Shown here piece after piece: positions 33,102 to 40,912 of a stretch of 64,000 bases of DNA. The DNA is taken from NCBI RefSeq assembly GCF_900115775.1, contig NZ_FOXS01000003.1:310001-374000 (forward strand), read 5' to 3'. The first letter of the stretch is position 1. Each line of letters opens with the position of its first letter. This stretch comes from Hymenobacter arizonensis (lineage in GTDB: Bacteria; Bacteroidota; Bacteroidia; Cytophagales; Hymenobacteraceae). The notes below the pieces were generated by a model. That model worked only from the letters and a program-made list of their open reading frames with translations, was not told the DNA's origin and made no database searches. Position numbers and translations under genes: made by a program.

Positions 33102-33611
33102 ATGAAACTGTTGCTGCTCTCGTCGTTGCTGGTGCTGGCCACCGCGCCCGCCGTGCTGGCGCAAGCCCCAGCCGCGGCCACCGTAAAAACCAAGGTGAAG
33201 CCTGCGGGCCAACCCAGCGTGAAAACCAAAACCACCCAGGCGCCCGAAGCCGCACCCGCGGTAGCCGGCCCGTCCGACGCTGAAATTGACGCCAAGGCCA
33301 ACGCGCTGACGGCCAACATGCAGAAGAACCTGGCCCTGAACCCTCAGCAAACCGAGAAAGTACGCGTCATCAACCGTCGCGCCATTGATAATGTTGAGAC
33401 GGCCCGCGCCCGCTACCGGACTGACCCGCGCAAGCTGGCCGGCATTGTGGAAAGCGTGAGCAGTTCGCGGCTTTCGGCCATTAAAGACGTGCTGACGCCT
33501 GCCCAATTCGATAAATACCAGCGCAAGCGCGAAGAGAAGATGGGCGTGCCCAACGTGCAGGGCGTGCAGGGCACCCCGCCTCCCGGCCTGGGCGGCGGCA
33601 GCGACCAGTAA
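33102..33611 (+). CDS. exported Spy-like helical protein
   Basis: A 169-residue protein if started at ATG 33102 (MKLLLLSSLLVLATAPAVLAQ, a clean signal peptide); longer in-frame starts put extra residues in front. A Lys/Pro/Thr-rich linker (TKVKPAGQPSVKTKTTQAPEA) leads to a helical domain: ADALTANMQKNLALNPQQTEKVRVINRRAIDNVETARARYRTD...SRLSAIKDVLTPAQFDKYQRKREEK. The pairing of LxLNPQQ...V and LTPAQFDKY resembles the LTxxQ repeats of periplasmic Spy/CpxP chaperones and Bacteroidota DUF4890-type proteins. Likely a periplasmic chaperone-like or stress protein; not certain. Confidence 0.55.
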   Translation: MKLLLLSSLLVLATAPAVLAQAPAAATVKTKVKPAGQPSVKTKTTQAPEAAPAVAGPSDAEIDAKANALTANMQKNLALNPQQTEKVRVINRRAIDNVETARARYRTDPRKLAGIVESVSSSRLSAIKDVLTPAQFDKYQRKREEKMGVPNVQGVQGTPPPGLGGGSDQ

Positions 33612-33685
33612 GCAGCTTAGCTGCGCTCAGTCAGGGCTAAGTAAGCTTTCACGTAACGGCTGAAGCCCCAATGAAACTCCCACAG

Positions 33686-33714
33686 CGCCAGGCTCCCCGA
33701 GCCTGGCGTTTTTT
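33686..33714 (+). terminator. intrinsic terminator
   Basis: CGCCAGGC and GCCTGGCG with six following T end the Spy-like gene and lie upstream of the SBF transporter start. This argues against an SBF start at 33671, which would read through the hairpin. Confidence 0.85.
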
Positions 33715-33766
33715 ATTTCTGCCCCCGAAATGCCACCGTAGCCCAGCCATTGGCGTAATCTGGCTC

Positions 33767-34804
33767 ATGAACCAACCCATTGCCCCCGCACCTGTTCCCA
33801 ACCGTTTTGCTGCACTTCTGGCCCGGGCCGGGCTCGATTGGTTTCTGCTAGCCCTGTTTGGCGTGGTGGCGTTGGCGTATTTCCTGCCAGACCTGGGCAG
33901 CAAAGCCAGCCCCGTGCCATGGAAGCTCATCACGACCGTTGGGGTAGCGCTGGTGTTTTTCTTTTATGGGCTGAAGCTCAGCCTGGAGAAGCTGCGGGCG
34001 GGCATGCGCAACTGGAAGTTGCACTTGCTGGTGCAAGCCACCACGTTTGTGTTGTTTCCATTGTTGGCCTTGCTGGTACGGCCCTTCTTCGGCCCCGAAA
34101 AAGGCGAATTGCTCTGGCAGAGCATCTTCTTTCTGTGCGCCTTGCCAAGTACGGTTTCTACGTCGGTGGTGATGGTGAGCATCGCCAGGGGCAACATGCC
34201 GGCCGCTATTTTCAACGCCAGCATTTCCAGCTTGCTGGGCATCGTGCTCACGCCCTTGCTGGCCAGCCTGTTTTTGCACCTCAGTGCCGACAGCAGCCAG
34301 CTGTGGGGGCTGGCGGTGCAGCTGCTGTGGCAGGTGGTGCTGCCGGTAGGGGCGGGGGTACTGCTCAACTCCCGTTTCAATGCCTTCGCCGAGCGACACA
34401 AATCCAAGCTGCGCACGTTCGACCAGGTCACGATTTTGCTTATCGTCTTCACGGCCTTTTGCGAGTCCTTCGCCGAGGGCATCTTCAGCAGCTACCGCCC
34501 GGCCGACGTTTTCAAGTTGGGCGCAGGCATGGTGGGTTTATACATTATAATAGTCGCCCTCATTTGGGCATTAAGTCGGGTGCTGAACTTTCCTCGCGCC
34601 GATAAAATCGTGGCGGTGTTCTGCGGCTCCAAAAAGTCTTTGGTGCACGGCAGCGTAATGGCAAGCCTGCTGTTTCCGGCCAGCGCGGCCACGGGGCTCA
34701 TTTTGCTGCCGCTGATGCTTTATCATGCCTTGCAGATAGTACTGGCCAGCAGCATGGCGCAGTGGCTGGGGCGGCAGCCGGAGGCGCAAGTAGCTGCGGC
34801 ATAG
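33767..34804 (+). CDS. bile acid:sodium symporter family (SBF-like) transporter
   Basis: A 345-residue polytopic inner-membrane protein with about ten hydrophobic segments. It starts at ATG 33767 (MNQPIAPAPVPNRF), after the upstream terminator. Landmarks of the YfeH/SBF-like group: FLLALFGVVALAYFLPDLGSKA near the N-terminus, FYGLKLSLEKLR, FVLFPLLALLVRPFF, LCALPSTVSTSVVMVSIARGNMPAAIFNASISSLLGIVLTPLL (the crossing helix with the conserved SVV...A.FN..S.S) and GSKKSLVHGSVMASLLF. The family moves organic anions or other solutes with sodium; the substrate here is not deduced. Confidence 0.88.
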   Translation: MNQPIAPAPVPNRFAALLARAGLDWFLLALFGVVALAYFLPDLGSKASPVPWKLITTVGVALVFFFYGLKLSLEKLRAGMRNWKLHLLVQATTFVLFPLLALLVRPFFGPEKGELLWQSIFFLCALPSTVSTSVVMVSIARGNMPAAIFNASISSLLGIVLTPLLASLFLHLSADSSQLWGLAVQLLWQVVLPVGAGVLLNSRFNAFAERHKSKLRTFDQVTILLIVFTAFCESFAEGIFSSYRPADVFKLGAGMVGLYIIIVALIWALSRVLNFPRADKIVAVFCGSKKSLVHGSVMASLLFPASAATGLILLPLMLYHALQIVLASSMAQWLGRQPEAQVAAA

Positions 34805-34844
34805 TTAATGGAGCTTGGAGCGGCGGAACCGCACGCCCGGGCTA

Positions 34845-35030
34845 AAACTCACCCCCGGCCCTGCCGGGTACGACCCCTCTCCAAAAGAGAGGGGAGCCTG
34901 GCGATTAACAAGAAAGCCTCACTGCAATTTGCAGTGAGGCTTTCTATTTGAAAAGCTACTTTGTTCTTGTGCCGTGGCTCCCCTCTTTTTCGGAGAGGGG
35001 TCGTACCCGGCAGGGCCGGGGGTGAGGTTC
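34845..35030. repeat. REPIN-like element, family 3 (CTCACCCCCGGCC)
   Basis: Outer arms from about 34845 (ACTCACCCCCGGCCCTGCC...) pair with the arm ending at 35030 (...GGGCCGGGGGTGAGGTTC). CCCTCTCC/GGAGAGGG pairs lie inside. Enclosed between the arms is the strong terminator of the SBF gene (34911-34945), so either the element inserted around it or it carries its own terminator. Confidence 0.85.
34911..34945. terminator. bidirectional terminator inside the family 3 element
   Basis: AGAAAGCCTCACTGC (34911-34925) pairs perfectly with 34931-34945, with an AATTT loop. Confidence 0.85.
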
Positions 35031-35060
35031 CAAGGGGCTGAGGCTCTGTTGCCTCTACAC

Positions 35061-35768
35061 CTACCCCAGCTTCTCCTTAAAGAAAGCCAGCGTCATCCCC
35101 CAAGCCTCCGCGGCGGCTTCCGGGTGGTAGCTCGGCCGCTCGTCGCAATGAAAGCCGTGGTCGGCGTAGGAAATAACGGTGTTGATGAACGGCTTGCCCG
35201 CGGCTTCCACGGCTTCCGTCACCTCGGCAATGTGCTCCTTGCTGATGTGCGCATCCAGTCCGCCCCAGAAAAACAGGTGCGGGGCGTGCAGGTCGGTGGC
35301 CCGGTCTTTCAGCAGGTGCGTGCCACCGCCGTAGTAGGAAACGGCCGCGGCGAGCGGCAGCACGGCATTGGCCAGAAACGACACCCTGCCGCCCACGCAG
35401 AAGCCGATGCTGCCAATCTTATCGCCCAATATCAGGGCCTGCGATTGCAGCCAGGCGTGCGCGGCTGTCAAGTCGGCTGTCAGGTCTTCAGGGTTGAGGG
35501 CGTTGTAGTGGGGTAAGGCGCTGCCGAAGTCGGAATAGGGAACTTCCAGGCCCGGCGCGGCGGTGCGGTGGAATAGCTCGGGGGCGATAACAGCGTAGCC
35601 CGCCTGGGCCAGGCGGTCGGCCACGCTGCGAATGTGGTGGTTCACACCAAAGGCTTCCTGTAGTAAGATGATGCCCGGCACCGGGCCCGTGCTGCTGGGA
35701 AAAGCCGAGTAGGCGTGCATTTCGGTGCCGTCGGCTACTTGAATGATGACGTTGTTTTGGTCGCTCAT
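35061..35768 (-). CDS. dienelactone hydrolase family protein
   Basis: A 235-residue alpha/beta hydrolase of the DLH family. The oxyanion/nucleophile segment is IGSIGFCVGGRVS, with Cys as nucleophile (near residue 117). The acid and His come from YYGGGTHLLKDRATDLHAPHLFFWGGLD and ISYADHGFHCDERPSYH. The N-terminal MSDQNNVIIQVADGTEMHAYSAFP and PGIILLQEAFGVN fit the family. It probably hydrolyses lactones or small esters; the role is unassigned. It is divergent from the LLM oxidoreductase gene. Confidence 0.87.
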   Translation of the reverse strand: MSDQNNVIIQVADGTEMHAYSAFPSSTGPVPGIILLQEAFGVNHHIRSVADRLAQAGYAVIAPELFHRTAAPGLEVPYSDFGSALPHYNALNPEDLTADLTAAHAWLQSQALILGDKIGSIGFCVGGRVSFLANAVLPLAAAVSYYGGGTHLLKDRATDLHAPHLFFWGGLDAHISKEHIAEVTEAVEAAGKPFINTVISYADHGFHCDERPSYHPEAAAEAWGMTLAFFKEKLG

Positions 35769-35909
35769 AGGGGAGGTGAAGTGAATAGTTGGGTGCTTAA
35801 CAGCTGAGTTGGGAATTGTTCGCTAGGCGGCCATACGGCTTCCGAGGTAGCCGCGTCGAACCGGAAGCGCTAGTAAACGGTTGTGGAACCCAATTTCCCC
35901 TTCCCGATA

Positions 35910-36968
35910 ATGACCCCCTCCCCCAAACTTCGCCTCAACGTGCTCGACCAGTCTCCCATTCGTCCGGGAGCCACTGCCCGGCAAGCCCTGCTCGAAACCG
36001 TAGAGCTGGCCCAGCTGGCCGACCGCCTCGGCTATTCCCGCTTCTGGGTATCGGAGCACCACAACACCAACACCCTGGCCGGCTCGGCGCCCGAGGTGCT
36101 CATTGCCCACCTGGGCAGCCAAACCAAGCGCATCCGGCTGGGGTCGGGCGGCGTGATGCTGCCCCACTACAGCGCCTTGAAAGTGGCCGAAAACTTCCGC
36201 CTGCTCGAAAGCCTGTTTCCCGGCCGCATCGACCTGGGCATGGGCCGCGCTCCCGGTGGCGACCGCCTCACGGCCCACGCCCTCAACCCCAGCAATACTT
36301 TCAGCGAGCAGGACTTCGTGGAGCAGCTCATGGACCTGCAAGCTTACCTGCGCGACGACCGGGTGCCCGAAACCATTCACGAGCGGGTAATGGCCATTCC
36401 GCAAGCGGCCACCGTGCCCGAGCTGTGGCTGCTCAGCTCCAGCGGCCAAAGCGGGCTCTTTGCCGCGCACCTGGGCATGGCGTTTTCCTTCGCGCAGTTC
36501 ATCAATGGCAACGGCGGCCCGCAGGCCGTGCGCACCTACCGCGAGCGGTTCCGCCCTTCGGCCGAGCTGGCGGCGCCGCTGGCCAACATGGCCGTGTTCG
36601 TGCTCTGCGCCGAAACCGAAGAAAAAGCCCACGACCTGCGCGCCGCCATGGACCTCATGCTGCTGCGCTTTGGCAAGGGCGAGCGCGGCAGCTTCCCCAC
36701 CACCGAGGAAGTGCGCAGCTACCGCTTCACGGCCGAAGACCAGTTTCACCTCGCCCAAAACCGGGGCCGCGTGGTAAGCGGCACGCCCGAGCAGGTGCAC
36801 CAGCAGCTCACGCAGCTGGCCGCCGACTACGGCGTGGACGAAGTGGCAGCTGTCACGATTACCGCCACATTCGAGGACCGGCTGCGCTCCTACGAGTTGC
36901 TGGCCAAAGTTTTTGAATTGGTAACACCCGAAGAAGAGCTTGTGAAACAAGTAGTTGAGCAAGTATAG
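35910..36968 (+). CDS. LLM class flavin-dependent oxidoreductase
   Basis: A 352-residue luciferase-like monooxygenase TIM barrel that uses FMN. ATG at 35910 (MTPSPKLRLNVLDQSPIRPG) is preferred over a GTG nine codons upstream. Family blocks: LAQLADRLGYSRFWVSEHHNTNTLAGSAPEVLIAHLGSQTKRIRLGSGGVMLPHYSALKVAENFRLLESLFPGRIDLGMGRAPGGD, PELWLLSSSGQSGLFAAHLGMAFSFAQFINGNG and the C-terminal SGTPEQVHQQLTQLAADYGVDEVAAV. This belongs to the MsnO8-like branch of the superfamily. The substrate is unknown. Confidence 0.9.
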   Translation: MTPSPKLRLNVLDQSPIRPGATARQALLETVELAQLADRLGYSRFWVSEHHNTNTLAGSAPEVLIAHLGSQTKRIRLGSGGVMLPHYSALKVAENFRLLESLFPGRIDLGMGRAPGGDRLTAHALNPSNTFSEQDFVEQLMDLQAYLRDDRVPETIHERVMAIPQAATVPELWLLSSSGQSGLFAAHLGMAFSFAQFINGNGGPQAVRTYRERFRPSAELAAPLANMAVFVLCAETEEKAHDLRAAMDLMLLRFGKGERGSFPTTEEVRSYRFTAEDQFHLAQNRGRVVSGTPEQVHQQLTQLAADYGVDEVAAVTITATFEDRLRSYELLAKVFELVTPEEELVKQVVEQV

Positions 36969-37020
36969 CCGGAGGCCGCTGGCGCGAAGAAGCTAGAAGA
37001 ATAGAATTGTTGTTTTTCTA

Positions 37021-37075
37021 TTTGGAACGATTCTAAATAGACCCTACTTTTGTGAAAGTTTAGAACGATTCTAAA
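37021..37075 (+). promoter_or_regulatory. Fur-like operators flanking a promoter
   Basis: Two 17-bp imperfect palindromes, TTTGGAACGATTCTAAA (37021-37037) and TTTAGAACGATTCTAAA (37059-37075), surround TACTTTTG (37045-37052), an exact TAnnTTTG -7 element. The first box is 7 bases upstream of the -7 box, the second is over the start site: the layout of a repressed promoter. The downstream operon looks iron-related, so a Fur-type metal regulator is the best guess for the binder; this is an inference. Confidence 0.7.
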
Positions 37076-37123
37076 CAAGGCCCGCTTTTCTCGCTGTTTG
37101 CAAAGCGCTACTTAACTTCCTTT

Positions 37124-38293
37124 ATGACCACCTTTAGCCGTACTTCCTCGTTCGCACTGCTCGCCCTTACGCTTGGCTTGGCTTCCTGCAGCAAAGACGA
37201 CACCGTGACCCCGTCTGCTCCCACGCTGCGTGCCAAAATGGACTACGCAACTCTCACGGGTACTACGCCTTACACCACTTCGTTTAAGGATGCGAACGGG
37301 GCTTCGACCGTAGACTTGGGTACGGCGGCGGTACGGCTCGACATGTTCACTGAGTTCAACAACTACATGGCCACGGTGGCTGTAGCTGCGCCTGCCACGC
37401 CGGCCATGCTGGACCTCACCAAGCTCCGCAACCTCTACGCTGGTACCAACGCGCCGTTTGCCTCAGCTGCCCTGAACACTGCCGCCGCAACGGGCGTGTC
37501 GCTGCGCGAAAAGACGGCTGCTTCTTTCTCGGAAGCCAACGCCAACGTGGTTCGCAGTTACATGGACCGTCAACTGACTGACTTAGAAATGGCTAGCCGG
37601 TCAGTAAATCAGACGGCTACTCCCGGCAATGCCGGCCGCCTGGGCCGCTACCTCGTCGATGCCAAAGGCTTCGAAGTGAACCAGGTTATTCAGAAAGCCC
37701 TGCTGGGTGCCCTGCTGCTCGACCAGATTAACAACGTGCTGCTAACGCCCGCTTCGCTGGCCGCCGAGAACACCAAAGCAGTGGCCGGCAAAACCTACAC
37801 CGAGCGCGAGCACATCTGGGACATGGCCTACGGCTACATGACCTCCAATGCCACCATGGTAACCGACATCGCCATCATGCCCCGCGAGCGTTTCCTGGCT
37901 GGCTACCTCAACGAGAAGAATGGCCCGGCTTCGCCTGGTGTGTACATGGCTTTCCTGAAAGGCCGCGCCGCCATTGTGAACAACGACGACGCCACGCTCA
38001 AAGCGCAGGCCGATATCATTCGCACCGAGCTGGAAAAAACCATTGCTAAATCGGCCGTGTCGTACCTGGCCAGCTGGAAATCCAACGCCGCCCTCGACGC
38101 TAAAGCCCACGCGCTGGCCGAAGGCATCGGCTTTATCTACTCCCTGCGCTTCTGCACCAAAACGAACGTCGACACTGCCTGGGCCGACTCTGTGCTGAAC
38201 GGCATCACTTCGGGCACCGACGGCGCCTGGAGCCTGACCAACCCCCAGGCCGATGCTGGCATCAACGCCATCAACACCAAGTTCGGGCTCTAA
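37124..38293 (+). CDS. DUF4856 domain lipoprotein
   Basis: A 389-residue exported protein whose signal peptide ends in the lipobox LASCSKDD (Cys near residue 22), typical of Bacteroidota surface lipoproteins. The body matches DUF4856: MDYATLTGTTPYTTSFKDANG, RLDMFTEFNNYMATV, VDAKGFEVNQVIQKALLGALLLDQINNVLL, AYGYMTSNATM and the C-terminal HALAEGIGFIYSLRFC. DUF4856 proteins commonly precede imelysin-like and TonB receptor genes in Bacteroidota iron-uptake loci and are thought to sit on the outer membrane. First gene of a four-gene operon under the Fur-like promoter. Confidence 0.82.
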   Translation: MTTFSRTSSFALLALTLGLASCSKDDTVTPSAPTLRAKMDYATLTGTTPYTTSFKDANGASTVDLGTAAVRLDMFTEFNNYMATVAVAAPATPAMLDLTKLRNLYAGTNAPFASAALNTAAATGVSLREKTAASFSEANANVVRSYMDRQLTDLEMASRSVNQTATPGNAGRLGRYLVDAKGFEVNQVIQKALLGALLLDQINNVLLTPASLAAENTKAVAGKTYTEREHIWDMAYGYMTSNATMVTDIAIMPRERFLAGYLNEKNGPASPGVYMAFLKGRAAIVNNDDATLKAQADIIRTELEKTIAKSAVSYLASWKSNAALDAKAHALAEGIGFIYSLRFCTKTNVDTAWADSVLNGITSGTDGAWSLTNPQADAGINAINTKFGL

Positions 38294-38300
38294 AATCAAC

Positions 38301-38326
38301 GGAAAGAACCTTTCGGGGTTCTTTCC
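38301..38326 (+). terminator. hairpin between DUF4856 and imelysin genes
   Basis: GGAAAGAACC (38301-38310) pairs with GGTTCTTTCC (38317-38326). The T-tract is short, so partial termination is possible rather than full separation of the operon. Confidence 0.5.
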
Positions 38327-38435
38327 TATTTACACCTCGACTTGAGCGTTACCCCAGCAGTAGCTCGGTAGCGCTCAACTCAATTAATAAGGTTTCCTAC
38401 TCTTCCCAGAAGTAAGCCCCTTTTATCATTCCAAA

Positions 38436-39557
38436 ATGAAGAAGTCGATTCTGCTCTTTTCGTTGTCGGTAATTCTTGCCGCAGGCGGTATTACCAGTTG
38501 CAAGGACGTAATCGCTGACGCGGAAAACCCCACGGCGGGCGCCTCCGAGCTGGACCGCAAAGCGGTGCTCACGCAGTGGGCCGACACCCTGGTGATTCCC
38601 GGCTACCAGCGCTTCAGCAGCAAGCTCACGGCCATGAAAACCCAATCGACGGCTTTCACGGCGGCGCCCACTGTGGCGGGCCTGCAGTCGCTGCGCCAGT
38701 CCTGGCGCGAGGCCTACTTGGAGTGGCAGAAGGTGGAAGTGTTTGAATTTGGCCCCGCGGCCGATGTTTCGCTCGCCAACCGCTTCAACATTTATCCGGC
38801 TGATGCGGCCGGCATTCGTCGCAACATCAACTCGGGCACCTACAATTTTGAGTTGGCCACGGCCATTCCGCAGCAGGGCTTTCCGGCCCTCGACTTTCTG
38901 CTGAATGGCATCGCCGCCGACGACGCGGCCATCGTGCAGTCGTACGTGGCCACCGCCAACCAGCGCCGCTACCTCACCGACGTGGTAAACACCATGGACC
39001 AGCTCCTGACCACCGTGCGCGGCCAGTGGAACGGCCCGTACCGCGCCACCTTCGTCAACAGCACTGGCACCAACGCCGGCAGCTCGCTCTCGCTGCTGGT
39101 CAATTCCTACGTTCGCTACTACGAGCAGGCCCTGCGCTCGGGCAAGATTGGCATTCCCGCGGGCGTGATGTCGGGGGTAGCAGCGCCCGACAAGATAGAG
39201 GCCTATTACCACCGGGGCGCGCTGCCGCTGCAGCTGGCCCAAACGGCCCACGCCACGGTGCAAAACGCGTTTAATGGCCGTGCCGGGCAGCCTTCGCTCA
39301 AGTCGTATACCGATGCGCTGGGCGCCAAAGACAGCCGCACCGGCCAGTCGCTCACCAAGCTCATCAACGACCAGTTTAGCCTGTCGTCCCAGCAGCTGGT
39401 TTCCTTGGGCCCCGATTTGTTTTCCACGCTGCAAACCCGCAATGCCGCCGCTGTGCAGTCTTACAACGAGATGCAGAAGGCCGTGCGCATGCTGAAGGTT
39501 GACATGACGTCGGCCATGAGCGTGAGCGTAACCTACGTCGACAACGACGGCGACTAG
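38436..39557 (+). CDS. imelysin family lipoprotein
   Basis: A 373-residue protein with a lipoprotein signal peptide (ILAAGGITSC, Cys near residue 22). The imelysin/IrpA fold is seen in LQSLRQSWREAYLEWQKVEVFEFGPAADVSLANRFNIYPAD, QQGFPALDFLLNGIAADD, LTDVVNTMDQLLTTV and YYHRGALPLQLAQTA. The usual GxHxxE motif of M75 imelysins is replaced here by GFPALDFLL, so peptidase activity is doubtful and a periplasmic iron-binding role is more likely. It is 142 bp after the DUF4856 gene; its TAG overlaps the GTG of the HTTM gene. Confidence 0.85.
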   Translation: MKKSILLFSLSVILAAGGITSCKDVIADAENPTAGASELDRKAVLTQWADTLVIPGYQRFSSKLTAMKTQSTAFTAAPTVAGLQSLRQSWREAYLEWQKVEVFEFGPAADVSLANRFNIYPADAAGIRRNINSGTYNFELATAIPQQGFPALDFLLNGIAADDAAIVQSYVATANQRRYLTDVVNTMDQLLTTVRGQWNGPYRATFVNSTGTNAGSSLSLLVNSYVRYYEQALRSGKIGIPAGVMSGVAAPDKIEAYYHRGALPLQLAQTAHATVQNAFNGRAGQPSLKSYTDALGAKDSRTGQSLTKLINDQFSLSSQQLVSLGPDLFSTLQTRNAAAVQSYNEMQKAVRMLKVDMTSAMSVSVTYVDNDGD

Positions 39558-40912
39558 TGCGCCCGAGCTACTTCCAAACCTATACCCCGGCAGCGCCGCT
39601 GGCTGTATTCCGCGTGGCCTTTGGCCTGCTGATACTGGCCAGCGTCGTTCGCTTTTGGGCCAAAGGCTGGATAGACGAGCTTTATCTGCAGCCCAGGTTC
39701 TTCTTTCCTTACTACGGGTTCGAATTCATCAAGCCGCTAGGCCCGTACACGTACGGGCTTTTTGCGGTTTGCGGCGTGTGTGCGCTGCTGGTGGCCCTGG
39801 GCTGGCACTACCGCCTGGCCGCCATGGGCCTGTTCCTCAGCTTCACCTACACCGAGCTAATGGACAAAAGCACCTACCTGAACCACTATTATTTTGTGAG
39901 TCTGGCGGCGCTGCTGCTCGTTTTCCTGCCAGCCGGCAACTACTTCTCCCTCGATGCCCAGCGCCAGCCCGCGCGCGAGCACACCCACGTGCCCCGCTGG
40001 ACCGTGGACGCCCTGCGCCTGCTCGTGGGCATCGTGTATTTCTACGCCGGCCTGGCCAAGCTGAATTCTGACTGGCTGCTGGCGGCCCAGCCGCTGCGCA
40101 TCTGGCTGCCGGCCAAAAACGACCTGCCGCTGGTGGGCTCCCTGTTCAACTACCCCATCACGGCGTTTGTGTTCAGCTGGTTTGGCGCCATTTATGACCT
40201 CACGGTGCCGTTTTTTCTGCTGAATCGCCTCACCCGACCCTTTGCCTACGCGGCGGTGGTGGTGTTCCATGTGCTCACGGCCATCCTGTTTCCCATCGGC
40301 ATGTTTCCGTATGTGATGATAGTGGCGGCGCTCATATTCTTCCCGCCCGAATGGCACGAGCGGCTGCTGGAGCGGGTGCGGGCAGTGTTCAAGCGGCCTT
40401 CAGCAGCTCAGCAGCCCGCTACGCCGCTGGTGTACCGGCCGCGGGTGCAGCTGGCCCTGGTCACGGGGCTGGCGCTGTTCTTTGTGGTGCAGCTGCTGGT
40501 ACCGTTCCGCTACGCGCTATACCCCCGCGAGCTGTTCTGGACCGAGGAAGGCTACCGATTTTCCTGGCGCGTGATGCTGATGGAAAAAATGGGCCAGGTG
40601 GAATTTAAAGTGGTCGACTCCGCTACCGGCCGCACCCGGCGCGTCAACAATTCCGACCACCTCAGTGTGCTGCAGGAAAAGATGATGGCCACCCAGGCCG
40701 ACATGATACTGCAATTTGCCCACTACCTGCGCGACTACTACGCCGCCCAGGGCGTGCACCAACCCCAGATTTACGCCGATACCTACGTGAGCCTAAATGG
40801 TCGCATGGGCAGAGCCTACATTGACCCCACCGTGGACCTGGCCCGCCAAGCCGAAAGCTTTGCGCCCAAGCCGTGGATTTTACCTTTTGATGATGAGATT
40901 TCAGGTTTATAG
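39557..40912 (+). CDS. HTTM domain membrane protein
   Basis: A 451-residue protein starting at GTG 39557, which shares one base with the preceding stop (TAGTG). It carries the horizontally transferred transmembrane domain shared with vitamin-K-dependent gamma-carboxylase: FRVAFGLLILASVVRFWAKGWIDELYLQPRFFFPYYGFEFIKPLGPYTYGLFAVCGVCALLVALGWHYRLAAMGLFLSFTYTELMDKSTYLNHYYF. Further helices run to about residue 320, then a hydrophilic C-terminal domain (KVVDSATGRTRRVN). Its exact role in these iron-type operons is unknown. Its 3' end overlaps the TonB receptor start by about 20 bp. Confidence 0.85.
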   Translation: MRPSYFQTYTPAAPLAVFRVAFGLLILASVVRFWAKGWIDELYLQPRFFFPYYGFEFIKPLGPYTYGLFAVCGVCALLVALGWHYRLAAMGLFLSFTYTELMDKSTYLNHYYFVSLAALLLVFLPAGNYFSLDAQRQPAREHTHVPRWTVDALRLLVGIVYFYAGLAKLNSDWLLAAQPLRIWLPAKNDLPLVGSLFNYPITAFVFSWFGAIYDLTVPFFLLNRLTRPFAYAAVVVFHVLTAILFPIGMFPYVMIVAALIFFPPEWHERLLERVRAVFKRPSAAQQPATPLVYRPRVQLALVTGLALFFVVQLLVPFRYALYPRELFWTEEGYRFSWRVMLMEKMGQVEFKVVDSATGRTRRVNNSDHLSVLQEKMMATQADMILQFAHYLRDYYAAQGVHQPQIYADTYVSLNGRMGRAYIDPTVDLARQAESFAPKPWILPFDDEISGL

